Part shown: piece by piece, positions 26,668 through 35,687 of the stretch
Layout of the letters: each line of letters begins with the position of its first letter
Position numbering within the stretch: position 1 is the first letter of the stretch
Source: Candidatus Competibacteraceae bacterium
GTDB lineage: Bacteria > Pseudomonadota > Gammaproteobacteria > Competibacterales > Competibacteraceae
Assembly: GCA_016713505.1 (NCBI GenBank)
Contig: JADJPA010000001.1
Location: 3,035,001 to 3,099,000 of the forward strand
DNA: 64,000 bases
Reading direction: 5' to 3'
The notes under the pieces: model-generated
Databases searched by the model: none
What the model was told of the DNA's origin: nothing
The model's input: the letters and a program-made list of their open reading frames with translations, nothing else
Position numbers and translations under genes: made by a program

Positions 26668-27351
26668 ATGTCCCGAATTTCAGTCGTCATGCCCGTTCTG
26701 AACGAAGCGTTTCAGATTAAAGCGTGCTTGAGCGCCTTGCAGCCGCTGCGCGCTCAGGCTTGCGAGCTGATCGTGGCGGACGGCGGCAGTCAAGATCGGA
26801 GCGCGGCGTTGGCCGAGCCCTTGACGGATCAGGTCGTTGTTAGCGCCAAAGGTCGCGCGATGCAAATGAACGCGGGCGCGCGGCGGGCCAGCGGCGATAT
26901 TCTCTGGTTCCTGCACGCCGACAGCCTGCCGCCGCCGGATGCCGCCCGGCTGATTCGGAACGCTTTGGAGTCGCCGGCGTACTGTTGGGGCCGCTTCGAT
27001 ATCCGACTGTCCGGCCGGCAGCCGCTGTTGCGGGTGGTCGAAGACGCGATGAACTTGCGTTCCCGGCTGACCGGCATCGCCACTGGCGATCAAGGGATTT
27101 TCGTGCGTCGGGACGTGTTCGAGCACGTCGGCGGCTATCCGGCCATCGCCTTGATGGAAGACATCGCTCTCAGTCGCTTGTTGAAGCGACAAGGCCGGCC
27201 GGTCTGCTTGCGCCAGGAGCTGCAAGTTTCCAGCCGGCGCTGGGAGCGCGACGGCATCGCGCGAACCATTCTGCTGATGTGGCGGTTGCGGTTGGCCTAT
27301 TTCCTCGGCGCCGACCCCGCCCGACTGGCCCGGATTTATTACCGCTCATGA
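26668..27351 (+). CDS. family 2 glycosyltransferase, TIGR04283-like
   Basis: This 227-residue GT-A transferase starts SRISVVMPVLNEAFQIKACL, with the catalytic HAD (FLHADSLPPPD) near residue 90 and GRFDIRLSG after it. This compact form matches the TIGR04283 group, found with TIGR04282 proteins near certain radical SAM systems. The next gene is just such a partner and overlaps by four bases (ATGA). The acceptor and sugar donor are unknown. Confidence 0.82.
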   Translation: MSRISVVMPVLNEAFQIKACLSALQPLRAQACELIVADGGSQDRSAALAEPLTDQVVVSAKGRAMQMNAGARRASGDILWFLHADSLPPPDAARLIRNALESPAYCWGRFDIRLSGRQPLLRVVEDAMNLRSRLTGIATGDQGIFVRRDVFEHVGGYPAIALMEDIALSRLLKRQGRPVCLRQELQVSSRRWERDGIARTILLMWRLRLAYFLGADPARLARIYYRS

Positions 27352-27980
27352 ACGACAGCTTTATGTTTTCCGACGCCCGTTTGCTGGTCTTTGCCAAGGC
27401 CCCGGTTCCCGGTCGGGTCAAAACTCGGCTGGCTAGGCCGTTGGGGACGCGCGGCGCGGCGCGGCTCTACCAGTCTCTATTGCGCCGGACGCTCGGGCTA
27501 GCGTGCGCGGCCCGGCTGTGTCCGGTCGAATTGTGGTGTGCGCCGGATTCGCGCCACGGCTTCTTTAGCGCTTGCCGGCGCGATTATGGCGTGCGGTTGC
27601 GCCGCCAATGCGCGGGCGATCTCGGCCGGCGGATGAATCACGCCTTCAATCGAACGCTGCGGGAGAACAAGCGGGCAGTGTTGATCGGGGGGGATTGCGC
27701 ATCGGTCGGAATCGCGGAATTGCGTACCGCATTCGATCGGCTCGCTACGGGTTGGGATGTGGTGCTGGGGCCGGCACAGGATGGGGGCTACGTGCTGGTC
27801 GGCTTGCGGCGGCCTTGTCCGGGGATGTTTCGAGGTATCCCTTGGAGCGCTCCGACCGTGTTGGAAGCGACCCGCCGCCGGCTCAAACGGTCAGCACTGG
27901 GGTGGATCGAGCTGCCGTCCGGTTGGGATGTGGACACGCCCGCCGATCTAAAGCGGTTGCGACGGTCCGGCCTGCTTTGA
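27348..27980 (+). CDS. TIGR04282-like nucleotidyl/glycosyl transferase
   Basis: This 210-residue GT-A-like protein shows LLVFAKAPVPGRVKTRL near its start, GGDCASVGIAEL and VVLGPAQDGGYVLVGL; these mark the TIGR04282 (CofC-like, DUF2064) group. The start at 27348 overlaps the preceding stop. With the TIGR04283 gene it forms a two-gene operon. Together such pairs act in a poorly defined small-molecule modification. Its 3' end lies 45 bases from the convergent AmmeMemoRadiSam protein A gene. Confidence 0.82.
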   Translation: MNDSFMFSDARLLVFAKAPVPGRVKTRLARPLGTRGAARLYQSLLRRTLGLACAARLCPVELWCAPDSRHGFFSACRRDYGVRLRRQCAGDLGRRMNHAFNRTLRENKRAVLIGGDCASVGIAELRTAFDRLATGWDVVLGPAQDGGYVLVGLRRPCPGMFRGIPWSAPTVLEATRRRLKRSALGWIELPSGWDVDTPADLKRLRRSGLL

Positions 27981-28025
27981 GCGTCTGGCTTCTAGGCTGG
28001 CCGCAACGAGCAGGCGTTCGAAAGA

Positions 28026-28622
28026 TCAGCGGGTGCCGCCAGCCACATCGGCATCGCCGAAATATTCGGTGGTATAGCGTTCCGCCCGCAAGTCCGGCGA
28101 CCAGAAATTCAACGGCAAACCGGCTTTTTGCTTGAGTTGGGCCAAAAATACGTAAGGGGCGGGCAAACTTTCCCAGACCGCCGGCAAAAAGGTCGCGCGA
28201 TGGCTGCGGAATTGGAGGATCAGACCGTCCACGCCCGGCCGTAATTGCGCCAATAGCTCGTCCTCGGATTCGAATTGCAGCGGCTCCGGCGGCGATAGCA
28301 CGGAGATATGGATGTCCAACCGGGGAAACTCCTTGGCGGTTAGCTCGGGAAAGCGCGGATCATCGAAAGCGGCGGCATGAGCGTGTTCGGCCACATCCCG
28401 CACCAGCGGTTGATGGGCCGCCAGCGTGCCAATGCAACCGCGCAGTTGGCCTTCGGTTTCCAGCGTCACGAAAGTCGCTCGCGTCGGTCGTAAAGCCTCA
28501 GGATAGTCGTCGGGATTCACGGCTAAAGCCTGACCGTGCTCCAGGCCGTGGCGGATCGACGTTCGGGCGACCTCAAGCAACGTGGCGCGATTTTGGCGGG
28601 ACAGCGCATCAATGGAAAGCAT
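28026..28622 (-). CDS. AmmeMemoRadiSam system protein A (AMMECR1 domain)
   Basis: This 198-residue protein contains the AMMECR1 domain, including the LRGCIGT motif (here QLRGCIGTLAAHQPL), the family's most conserved sequence. I start at the ATG at 28622; an upstream in-frame start at 28697 lies inside the Memo gene. The stop codon of the Memo gene overlaps its first 14 bases. The domain occurs with Memo and a radical SAM enzyme in many bacteria and archaea, but its activity is not established. Confidence 0.9.
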   Translation of the reverse strand: MLSIDALSRQNRATLLEVARTSIRHGLEHGQALAVNPDDYPEALRPTRATFVTLETEGQLRGCIGTLAAHQPLVRDVAEHAHAAAFDDPRFPELTAKEFPRLDIHISVLSPPEPLQFESEDELLAQLRPGVDGLILQFRSHRATFLPAVWESLPAPYVFLAQLKQKAGLPLNFWSPDLRAERYTTEYFGDADVAGGTR

Positions 28623-29397
28623 AGGCTCCGTAGCCGACCACTTGATCGCGCGACCCGGCGGTATCGCCGGAGTTGCGTAAATCGATGGTTTCCACATTCA
28701 GGTGCTTGCGGCGCGCCACCCAGAGCAGGCCGTTGACCGGATTGCGCCCGCAGGCCTGTTCGTAGCCGATCTCCTCGAAACGCAGCGTCTCGATGGCCCG
28801 CGAGGTTTCCTGGTCCATTTGCCGGGCGTGCTGATAATCCAGATAATGGCTGAGATCGGTGCTGATGACGATGAGCGTTTCCGGGCCGCCCCACAGCGCT
28901 TCCAGCACTTCGCCCACTTGCGACGGACGCGCCTCGCCGACCACCAGCGGCACGAGCTCGAACTCCCCCAACACCTCTTGCAGGAACGGCAGATGGACTT
29001 CTAGGCTATGCTCGCGGGTGTGGGCTTGTTCCAGAATACCGACTTCCGGCAATTCGCGCGCCCGCGCCACGGCGGTTTGGTCGACGGGAATCTTTCCGAG
29101 CGGCGTTTCGAACGCCGTCATGGCGCTGGCGGCAATGCCCCGGAATCCCACCCGGTGGCTGGGGCCGAGCAGCACGACGCGGGTGATGGGTCCTCGAACC
29201 GCTTGCAGCCGGGCATACGCCGAGGCGGCGATGGGACCGGAATAGACATAACCGGCGTGCGGGGCGATGATCGCCTTGGGCGACGGTCCGTCAGGCGCTT
29301 CGGCCTCACCGATGAAATGCCGCACCTGAGCGTGCAACTCGGCGGTATCGGCCGGATAGAACAAGCCGGCGACGGCAGGTGTGCGTACGGTGTGCAT
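28609..29397 (-). CDS. AmmeMemoRadiSam system protein B (MEMO1 family)
   Basis: This 262-residue protein belongs to the MEMO1 family. It has PHAGYVYSGPIAASAYA near residue 48, LLGPSHRVGF and DLSHYLDY, segments that line the metal-binding pocket. Human MEMO1 binds copper or iron and is related to extradiol dioxygenases, but the bacterial protein's reaction is unknown. It overlaps the AMMECR1 gene by 14 bases and is divergent from the radical SAM gene across 161 bases. Confidence 0.9.
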   Translation of the reverse strand: MHTVRTPAVAGLFYPADTAELHAQVRHFIGEAEAPDGPSPKAIIAPHAGYVYSGPIAASAYARLQAVRGPITRVVLLGPSHRVGFRGIAASAMTAFETPLGKIPVDQTAVARARELPEVGILEQAHTREHSLEVHLPFLQEVLGEFELVPLVVGEARPSQVGEVLEALWGGPETLIVISTDLSHYLDYQHARQMDQETSRAIETLRFEEIGYEQACGRNPVNGLLWVARRKHLNVETIDLRNSGDTAGSRDQVVGYGAYAFH

Positions 29398-29558
29398 GAC
29401 GCCCTCCCGATAAATTTGCCAATCCCTCTCATTTAGAGTATAGGGCGCAAAGTTTATCTGCTAATAGTCGAAACAACAGTATAAAACTTATGGCAACCGG
29501 CGGCGATGCCAGTTCTTTGAAGTTTCATAAATGAGAGCCTTTTTTTAAGGAGGCCGCG

Positions 29559-30653
29559 ATGAATGCGATAACCACCGAGTTCTTTCCGACCCGCTACTGG
29601 CACGTTCTCGACGATGGCCGCGTCCAGTGCGACGTCTGCCCTCGCTATTGCAAACTGCACGAAGGCCAGCAGGGCTTGTGTTTCGTGCGCGGCTGCCACG
29701 ATGGCATGATCAAGCTGACCAGCTACGGCCGCTCCAGCGGTTTTTGCATCGATCCCATCGAGAAAAAACCGCTCAATCATTTCCTGCCCGGCACCTCCGT
29801 ATTGTCGTTCGGCACCGCCGGCTGCAATCTGGCCTGCAAGTTCTGTCAGAACTGGGATATGAGCAAATCCCGCGAGATGGACACGCTAGCCGATGCCGCT
29901 TCCCCGGACAAGCTGGCGCGAGTCGCGCACGAGTTGGGCTGTCGTAGCGTTGCCTACACCTACAACGACCCGGTCATCTTCATGGAATACGCCATCGACG
30001 TGGCGGCCGCCTGCCGGGAGTACGGCATCAAGTCGGTGGCGGTCACCGCGGGCTATATGTGCGATGAGCCCCGTCGGGAGTTTTACCGCTACATGGACGC
30101 GGCCAATGTCGATCTCAAAGCGTTTTCGGAGGATTTTTACTGGAAGGTTTGCGGCGGTCACTTGCAGCCGGTGCTGGATACCCTGATTTATCTCAAACGC
30201 GAAACCAGCGTCTGGTTCGAGATCACCACGCTGCTGATTCCGGGTGAGAACGACACCGACGCGGAGCTGGAGGCGCTGACGCAGTGGGTGATGGAAAACC
30301 TGGGGCCGGACGTGCCGCTGCATTTCACTGCTTTTCACCCCGACTGGAAGATGATGCACCATTCACCCACCCCGCCTTCGACCCTGAGCCGGGCGCGGCG
30401 CATCGCCGTCAAGAACGGAATCCGCTACGCTTACACCGGCAACGTCCACGACGAGAAGGGCGGCAGCACCTATTGTCACCACTGCAACCAGAAACTGATC
30501 GGCCGCGACTGGTACGCGCTGGGGGTGTGGAACCTGAATGCCGACGGATGCTGTAGCGCCTGCGGCACGCCCTGCGCCGGCGTGTTCGAGGCCAAACCCG
30601 GAACCTGGGGCGCGCGGCGGCGGCCGGTGCGCTTGCGGCAATATGCGGCCTGA
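29559..30653 (+). CDS. amrS: AmmeMemoRadiSam system radical SAM enzyme
   Basis: This 364-residue radical SAM protein has the iron-sulfur motif CxxxCxxC as Cys89-Cys93-Cys96 (GTAGCNLACKFCQNWD). Upstream of it lie four cysteines (C24, C27, C31, C41) and at the C-terminus a four-cysteine cluster (YCHHC...CCSACGTPC), as in the AmmeMemoRadiSam radical SAM family. Its partners are the divergent AMMECR1 and Memo genes. An AAGGAGG ribosome site precedes the ATG. Its substrate and product are not known. Confidence 0.92.
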   Translation: MNAITTEFFPTRYWHVLDDGRVQCDVCPRYCKLHEGQQGLCFVRGCHDGMIKLTSYGRSSGFCIDPIEKKPLNHFLPGTSVLSFGTAGCNLACKFCQNWDMSKSREMDTLADAASPDKLARVAHELGCRSVAYTYNDPVIFMEYAIDVAAACREYGIKSVAVTAGYMCDEPRREFYRYMDAANVDLKAFSEDFYWKVCGGHLQPVLDTLIYLKRETSVWFEITTLLIPGENDTDAELEALTQWVMENLGPDVPLHFTAFHPDWKMMHHSPTPPSTLSRARRIAVKNGIRYAYTGNVHDEKGGSTYCHHCNQKLIGRDWYALGVWNLNADGCCSACGTPCAGVFEAKPGTWGARRRPVRLRQYAA

Positions 30654-30687
30654 CGCCTTGGCGTTCGGCCGGCCGTGATCGTCCTCG

Positions 30688-31533
30688 ATGCTCGGCTACC
30701 GTCACGGCTTTCACGCCGGCAATTTTGCCGATGTGTTCAAACATGTGGTGTTGGTGTGCGTGCTTCACGCGCTGCGGGCCAAGGACAAGCCGTTTCGAGT
30801 CTTCGACACTCATGCCGGGGCCGGGCGTTACGATCTCCATGCGGCGCAGGCCCAGAAACAGCGCGAGTTTGAGGAAGGCATCGGGCGGTTGTGGGGTCAG
30901 ACAGGCTTTAGCCCCAAGCTCGACAGTTATCTGGAACGGGTTCGGACGCTGAATCCGGATGGTCGGCTGCGTTGGTATCCTGGATCGCCCCGCATCATTC
31001 GCGATCTGTTGCGGCCGAGCGACCGGCTGGTGCTGACCGAGCTTCATCCCAACGAATTTCCCCGACTGGCGGAAGAATTCAAGGGCGACCGGCAGGTTGC
31101 GGTCCGATATGGCGACGGCTATGCGCTGCTGGAGTCGTTCCTGCCCCCGCCCGAAAGGCGCGGTTTGGTGCTGGTGGACCCGGCTTACGAGCGCAAGGAC
31201 GAATTCGACCGGGTCGTTGAAGCGGTTCGTCAGATTCACCGCCGCTGGGCCAGCGGTATCGCCGCCATCTGGTATCCGATTCTCGACCGCGCGCCGAGCG
31301 CGCGCTTTCAGAAGCGGTTGCGCGAGTCGGGCATTCCCGCCATGCTGTGTGCCGAACTGGGCCTGCATCCCTATGAGGGTCCACCGGGCTTGCATGGCTG
31401 CGGTATGATCGTCATCAACCCACCGTGGAAGCTGGCTGACACGCTCGGCCGCTTGCTGCCCGAACTGTTAGGCCGCTTGCGGGCCGGCCAACACGGCCAA
31501 ACCCGGTTGGAGTGGCTAGCGCCAGCGCCTTGA
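30688..31533 (+). CDS. rlmJ: 23S rRNA (adenine(2030)-N6)-methyltransferase
   Basis: This 281-residue protein starts MLGYRHGFHAGNFADVFKH, the diagnostic N-terminus of RlmJ, and methylates A2030 of 23S rRNA. The usual DPPY catalytic motif reads DPAY (LVDPAYERKDEF), a change of the second proline that may be tolerated. It follows the radical SAM gene by 34 bases. Confidence 0.95.
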   Translation: MLGYRHGFHAGNFADVFKHVVLVCVLHALRAKDKPFRVFDTHAGAGRYDLHAAQAQKQREFEEGIGRLWGQTGFSPKLDSYLERVRTLNPDGRLRWYPGSPRIIRDLLRPSDRLVLTELHPNEFPRLAEEFKGDRQVAVRYGDGYALLESFLPPPERRGLVLVDPAYERKDEFDRVVEAVRQIHRRWASGIAAIWYPILDRAPSARFQKRLRESGIPAMLCAELGLHPYEGPPGLHGCGMIVINPPWKLADTLGRLLPELLGRLRAGQHGQTRLEWLAPAP

Positions 31534-31588
31534 GTCATTCAAGGGCTTGGTTTACCTGGGTTCCTTTTTTAAAGATCTATAAAAATAA

Positions 31589-32437
31589 ATGGCTTATACA
31601 AACATCATCGATGCCGCCACCGTGAGCGTTCATCTTGACGACCCCAATTGGGTGGTGATGGATTGCCGCTTCAGTCTGGCCGATACCGAAGCCGGACGGC
31701 GGGCCTATGCGGAAAGCCATCTTCCGGGCGCTCGTTACGCGCATCTGGACGAGGATTTGTCTGGCCCCATCACGCCCGTCACCGGCCGTCATCCGCTGCC
31801 CGATCCGCTAAAACTGGCGCAAAAACTGGGAGCGTGGGGGATCGGCAACGCCACTCAAGTAATCGCTTACGACGATATGGGCGGGATACTGGCCGCCTCG
31901 CGGTTATGGTGGCTGTTGCGCTGGTTGGGCCATGACGCTTGCGCGGTGCTGGACGGCGGATTTTTGGCTTGGCGGCGGGCCGGGTTGCCGCTGACCGAAC
32001 AATTGCCCGCCATCCCGCCCAAACGGTTCGAAGCCCGGCTGATGGATCGGTTGTGGCTGACCACGGCCCAGATTGAAGCGTTGTCTGCTCGGGAACTGCT
32101 GCTGGATGCGCGGGCGGCGATCCGCTATCGGGGAGAACAGGAACCTATCGATCCGGTCGCCGGCCACATTCCGGGCGCGGTCAACCTGCCGACCGAGGCC
32201 AATCTGAGAACGGATGGCCGATTTCGGCCGACCGACGAACTGCGGGAACGGTTTTTGGCCGTCATGAACGGGCGGGCACCGACGGCGGTGGTGCATGGCT
32301 GCGGCTCCGGCGTGACGGCCTGCCACAATCTATTGGCGATGGAAGCGGCCGGCTTGAGCGGCTCGCGATTGTACGCCGGCTCCTGGAGCGAATGGATTCG
32401 CGATCCGAACCGTCCGATCGCCACCGGCGCGGCTTGA
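31589..32437 (+). CDS. rhodanese-type sulfurtransferase (SseA-like)
   Basis: This 282-residue protein has two rhodanese domains. The first (about 1-130) is inactive-looking; the second carries the catalytic loop CGSGVT (HGCGSGVTACHNLL, Cys near residue 234). The CGSGVT form is typical of 3-mercaptopyruvate sulfurtransferases, as opposed to thiosulfate:cyanide enzymes. Its likely role is moving sulfane sulfur. It stands alone, 56 bases after rlmJ. Confidence 0.9.
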   Translation: MAYTNIIDAATVSVHLDDPNWVVMDCRFSLADTEAGRRAYAESHLPGARYAHLDEDLSGPITPVTGRHPLPDPLKLAQKLGAWGIGNATQVIAYDDMGGILAASRLWWLLRWLGHDACAVLDGGFLAWRRAGLPLTEQLPAIPPKRFEARLMDRLWLTTAQIEALSARELLLDARAAIRYRGEQEPIDPVAGHIPGAVNLPTEANLRTDGRFRPTDELRERFLAVMNGRAPTAVVHGCGSGVTACHNLLAMEAAGLSGSRLYAGSWSEWIRDPNRPIATGAA

Positions 32438-32500
32438 AAGGCGCGCGGCAACAGGATCATCAAGCGGGCCGAGCGATGATCGAACATGCCGCAAAACCGT

Positions 32501-32737
32501 TCAGACCAACGTGGCGTCGCATCCCAGCCCGTTTGGATACAATTGTTGCAGAGCTTCCGCCTCGACCCGGATCACCTCGATGCTGCCTTTGCGCGTAAAG
32601 GTCCAGCCGTGAGCGCGTCGCGGGCTGAATATGGCATAGGAAAGAATGGAGTAGCCGTGCAGCCCCACCCGCTCCGCCATCGCCATACTAACGCTCGCTT
32701 TATCGAGCGCTTTACAATGAATGTTGTCGCCGTTCAT
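32501..32737 (-). CDS. small hypothetical protein (78 aa)
   Basis: This 78-residue protein has a good ribosome site (AGAGGAACGG before the ATG) and codon use like its neighbours. It contains a mixed alpha/beta sequence (VGLHGYSILSYAIFSPRRAH) with no domain I recognise. It lies on the strand opposite to the sulfurtransferase and mltD-like genes. Confidence 0.6.
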   Translation of the reverse strand: MNGDNIHCKALDKASVSMAMAERVGLHGYSILSYAIFSPRRAHGWTFTRKGSIEVIRVEAEALQQLYPNGLGCDATLV

Positions 32738-32925
32738 GAACCGTTCCTCTAATAAACTGTATCGTGTCCGGGCGGATTGCCGGCCTTGATAGTCTTATCG
32801 GCGACCGCGGACGAAACTAGAGGGGTATAATTTTTAAATAATGGCGAACTGTGAGTGCAACCGGCCGGACCAGCACGACGTATCGCGATAGCGGCCAGAA
32901 CCACCCATATGATCGAGAAGCGAAC

Positions 32926-34743
32926 ATGACGAAAGCAATCCAGAGCAGCCTCACCGCGCTCGTTATCGCATCGGCCGTAAGCGCCTGCGCCGAAATATCT
33001 TTCGGTCCCTGGGGCTCTGCCGGACCCGCGCAGGCGACGCCATCTCAGCCGTACGTTGATTACTGGCGGACCCGCGATCCCGCCGACTATCGCTACACGA
33101 TCAGCCGCGCCAGCAACCGCAAGCGCGTCGGCTCATCCAAGGATGTCGTGATGGCGGGTAAAAACAAGGCTTCTGGAAAAATCGGCAAAACCGCCGCTAC
33201 CAGAATCAGCATGATCGTACCGGTGCCGCAAGGCGCGGTGCCGCAAGGCGCGGCCGTCACCGCCGTGGAGCCGGTAAACCGAGGCAAAGCCGGAACGGCG
33301 AAGCCCGCCAAGACCCTCGCCAGCATCAGTAAGGTTCCGTCCACTCTCGCGACCTCGATCCGCAAAGGCAAGCGCAAACCGGTCGTGGCGGGCCGTAAGG
33401 ATCTCTGGGGTCGAGTACGCGTCCGGTCAGTGCTGACCGATGTGGAGCATCCCCGAATCAACGATCAAATCGAGTTCTTGAAACGTAATCCCGGCTATCT
33501 GAATCTGTTATCGCAGCGGTCTAGACCGTTCCTGCATTACATTGTGGAGCAGATCGACCGGCGTGGGTTGCCCATGGATCTGGCGTTGGTGCCGATGGTG
33601 GAAAGCGCGTTCCAGCCCACGGCGGTTTCTCCGAAAGAAGCCGCCGGCCTCTGGCAAATCATCCCCACCACCGGGCAGGAGCGGGGACTCGTCATCGCTG
33701 AAGGTTACGACGGCCGGCTGGATGTCCACACCTCGACCGGCGTGGCTTTGGAATATCTGCGCTGGCTGAACAGGATGTTCAAAGGGGACTGGCTGTTGGC
33801 GCTGGCGGCCTACAATGCGGGTCCGGGCGCCGTCCAGGACGCTATCGAGGCCAATGCCCGCGCGGAAGCCAAGGCGGCGGCTGAAGCGAAAAAACAAGCG
33901 GCCGAGGAAGCAAAGCGGCAGGAGGCCGAGGCGCGGAAGCAAGCGGCGGAGGCGCTAAAACTGGCAACCGCGCCCGCGCCCGTGCCCGCAGTGGAACAGG
34001 CGCTGAATCCGCTCTCCGGCCAGCCCGTCAGCCCTCCGCCCGCGGCGTCACCGCCGACCTCCGCGTCCGCGGTGTCACCGGCAACTTCCGTCGTCTTTGT
34101 CCATCCTCTCGCTTCCAAGGCGAGTCTGCCGGCAGCGTCCACCTCAGTCCTCAATGCGCCGTCAAACGCCGCTGCCGCGCCCGCCGTCAAAACCAGAGCT
34201 AAGGCAGGAACCGTAGCTGCTGTGAATGCGCCCGCCGCGCCGCCGCTCAAGCCAGAATCAGTCTTCTGGCGGCTGAAGCTGCCCAAGGAAACCCAGGATT
34301 ACGTACCCCGAATCCTGGCGCTGGCGCGCATCATCTCGAATCCGGAGGCGTATGGCTTGCGGCTCGCCCTGATGGAAAACCGGCCTTACTTGTTCAGAGT
34401 CGATCTTGCGCCGGAGGTTAAAATCACCGACGCGCTCGTGCTGACCGGCATCTCTACTGAGGAATTTTTTCGCTTTAATCCCGGCTTCAAGCCCGGCGTC
34501 GAACCGCCCTCGCGCGCTTACAATCTATTGTTGCCGTGGGAGCAAGCCCAAAGCTTGGTTGAGAAGGTGCCGGGCGCCCGCTTGATAGCCCCCAATAAGT
34601 ACACGGTCAAGAAAGGGGAGACCATCGCCACCATCGCCAAGCGCCACGGAGTGTCGTCGCAGGCCCTGGCGGAGTGGAATAGCCTGCGGATTAACAGCGT
34701 CTTGAGAGCCGGGCAAAAACTGATCGTTTATCCCGCCTCCTGA
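32926..34743 (+). CDS. mltD: membrane-bound lytic murein transglycosylase D with large insert
   Basis: This 605-residue lipoprotein has a lipobox ending in Cys near residue 22 (SAVSAC) and an extended Lys/Thr-rich region to about residue 165. The SLT (GEWL-type) domain follows, with catalytic Glu226 in MVESAF and AAYNAGPG near 294. One LysM domain closes the protein (about 557-605, KYTVKKGETIATIAKRHGV). In normal MltD the AAYN segment is followed within about 20 residues by the FWxLxLP element; here about 130 residues of Ala/Glu/Lys-rich and Pro/Ala-rich sequence (about 315-446) separate them. The ATG at 32926 gives the lipoprotein signal; an earlier GTG at 32851 does not. Confidence 0.9.
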   Translation: MTKAIQSSLTALVIASAVSACAEISFGPWGSAGPAQATPSQPYVDYWRTRDPADYRYTISRASNRKRVGSSKDVVMAGKNKASGKIGKTAATRISMIVPVPQGAVPQGAAVTAVEPVNRGKAGTAKPAKTLASISKVPSTLATSIRKGKRKPVVAGRKDLWGRVRVRSVLTDVEHPRINDQIEFLKRNPGYLNLLSQRSRPFLHYIVEQIDRRGLPMDLALVPMVESAFQPTAVSPKEAAGLWQIIPTTGQERGLVIAEGYDGRLDVHTSTGVALEYLRWLNRMFKGDWLLALAAYNAGPGAVQDAIEANARAEAKAAAEAKKQAAEEAKRQEAEARKQAAEALKLATAPAPVPAVEQALNPLSGQPVSPPPAASPPTSASAVSPATSVVFVHPLASKASLPAASTSVLNAPSNAAAAPAVKTRAKAGTVAAVNAPAAPPLKPESVFWRLKLPKETQDYVPRILALARIISNPEAYGLRLALMENRPYLFRVDLAPEVKITDALVLTGISTEEFFRFNPGFKPGVEPPSRAYNLLLPWEQAQSLVEKVPGARLIAPNKYTVKKGETIATIAKRHGVSSQALAEWNSLRINSVLRAGQKLIVYPAS

Positions 34744-34764
34744 AGCCACTCGCAGGCGGCCGGC

Positions 34765-35298
34765 CTAACCGTTGCCGTGCCCGGCGCCGGAACCGGGTAC
34801 CGGCGGCGTGGGTGGAACCGAGAATTTGTGGGTTGCCCGATAGTCTCTCACCTGCCGCTCCGCCTCTTGAAGTTGAGCGGGCGTCATTTTTTTGGCGATA
34901 TCCTGTTTGGCCTGGGGCGCTCGTCCGTCGCCTTGGCTTTCGGCCAGCGCGTACCAGAAGTAAGCACGCGCTGGATCGGCCGGCGCTCCTTCGCCCTGCT
35001 CGTACATGATCCCCAGATTGACCTGGGCTTGCGCAAAGCCCTGATCGGCTGCCTTGCGATACCAGTCGATCGCCTTGGCGTTATCTTCCGCGACCCCTTT
35101 GCCCTCGTCGTAGAGCACGCCCATATTAAATTGGGCGAACGGATAACCCTTGTCGGCCATCGGCCGGATGATGGCCAGCTCGGTGGCGTAATCGCCGCGC
35201 TCGTGCGCCGATTTGGCCCGATCCCAGTCGCCCTCGGCCGCCCAGGCGGGCGCGGCGCTCGATAAACTGGCCAGCAGTAGAAAAAGCGGTTTGCGCAT
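34765..35298 (-). CDS. secreted Sel1-repeat protein
   Basis: This 177-residue protein has a signal peptide (MRKPLFLLLASLSSAAPAWA) and two clear Sel1/TPR-like repeats, each of the form AQ.N.G..Y..G.G...D...A..WY..A. A Pro/Gly-rich tail follows. The start at 35298 has AGGTATC upstream; a GTG-type extension to 35478 was rejected. Sel1 proteins usually mediate protein contacts in the periplasm. No partner is visible. Confidence 0.8.
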   Translation of the reverse strand: MRKPLFLLLASLSSAAPAWAAEGDWDRAKSAHERGDYATELAIIRPMADKGYPFAQFNMGVLYDEGKGVAEDNAKAIDWYRKAADQGFAQAQVNLGIMYEQGEGAPADPARAYFWYALAESQGDGRAPQAKQDIAKKMTPAQLQEAERQVRDYRATHKFSVPPTPPVPGSGAGHGNG

Positions 35299-35411
35299 GG
35301 ATAGATACCTCATTCGACAATTGAGAGGATGGATCGGAAGGGTCAGGGCTAGTTGGCCAGAGGCTTGGCCGATAAGTGTATCGCATGTTGCCGTTGTAGG
35401 GCCGGCGCAAG

Positions 35412-35609
35412 TCAGGGCTGGCGCGGGCCGTCGCCATCGAACCAACCGCGCGCGAGCATCGCCCGACCCGCTAACCAAGCGTGATAGAAATGGCTGCCCG
35501 GTACGTAAGGGTTGCGTTCGTCGTTTCGGGCTGCCGCCTCGATGCCTTGCCGGAAGGCGTGAGGTAAGAGAGGGGCCACTTTCCTGGAAAAGTCAGTGTT
35601 GCCATACAT
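35412..35609 (-). CDS. Rmf/CrpP-like small protein
   Basis: This 65-residue protein has the pattern of the Rmf/CrpP family: an N-terminal helix with QGIEAAARN, then NPYVPGS and FYHAWLAGRAM. Rmf binds 70S ribosomes to form dormant 100S dimers; other members of the family have different or unknown roles. The start lacks a strong ribosome site (GCGGTACAGACA before the ATG). It lies alone between the Sel1 protein and msbA genes. Confidence 0.7.
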   Translation of the reverse strand: MYGNTDFSRKVAPLLPHAFRQGIEAAARNDERNPYVPGSHFYHAWLAGRAMLARGWFDGDGPRQP

Positions 35610-35687
35610 TGTCTGTACCGCCGGCCAGCACGCATCGTCAGACCGATCCTTCGAGAGAATGTTGTATATTTGAAAATAATTTTATTT

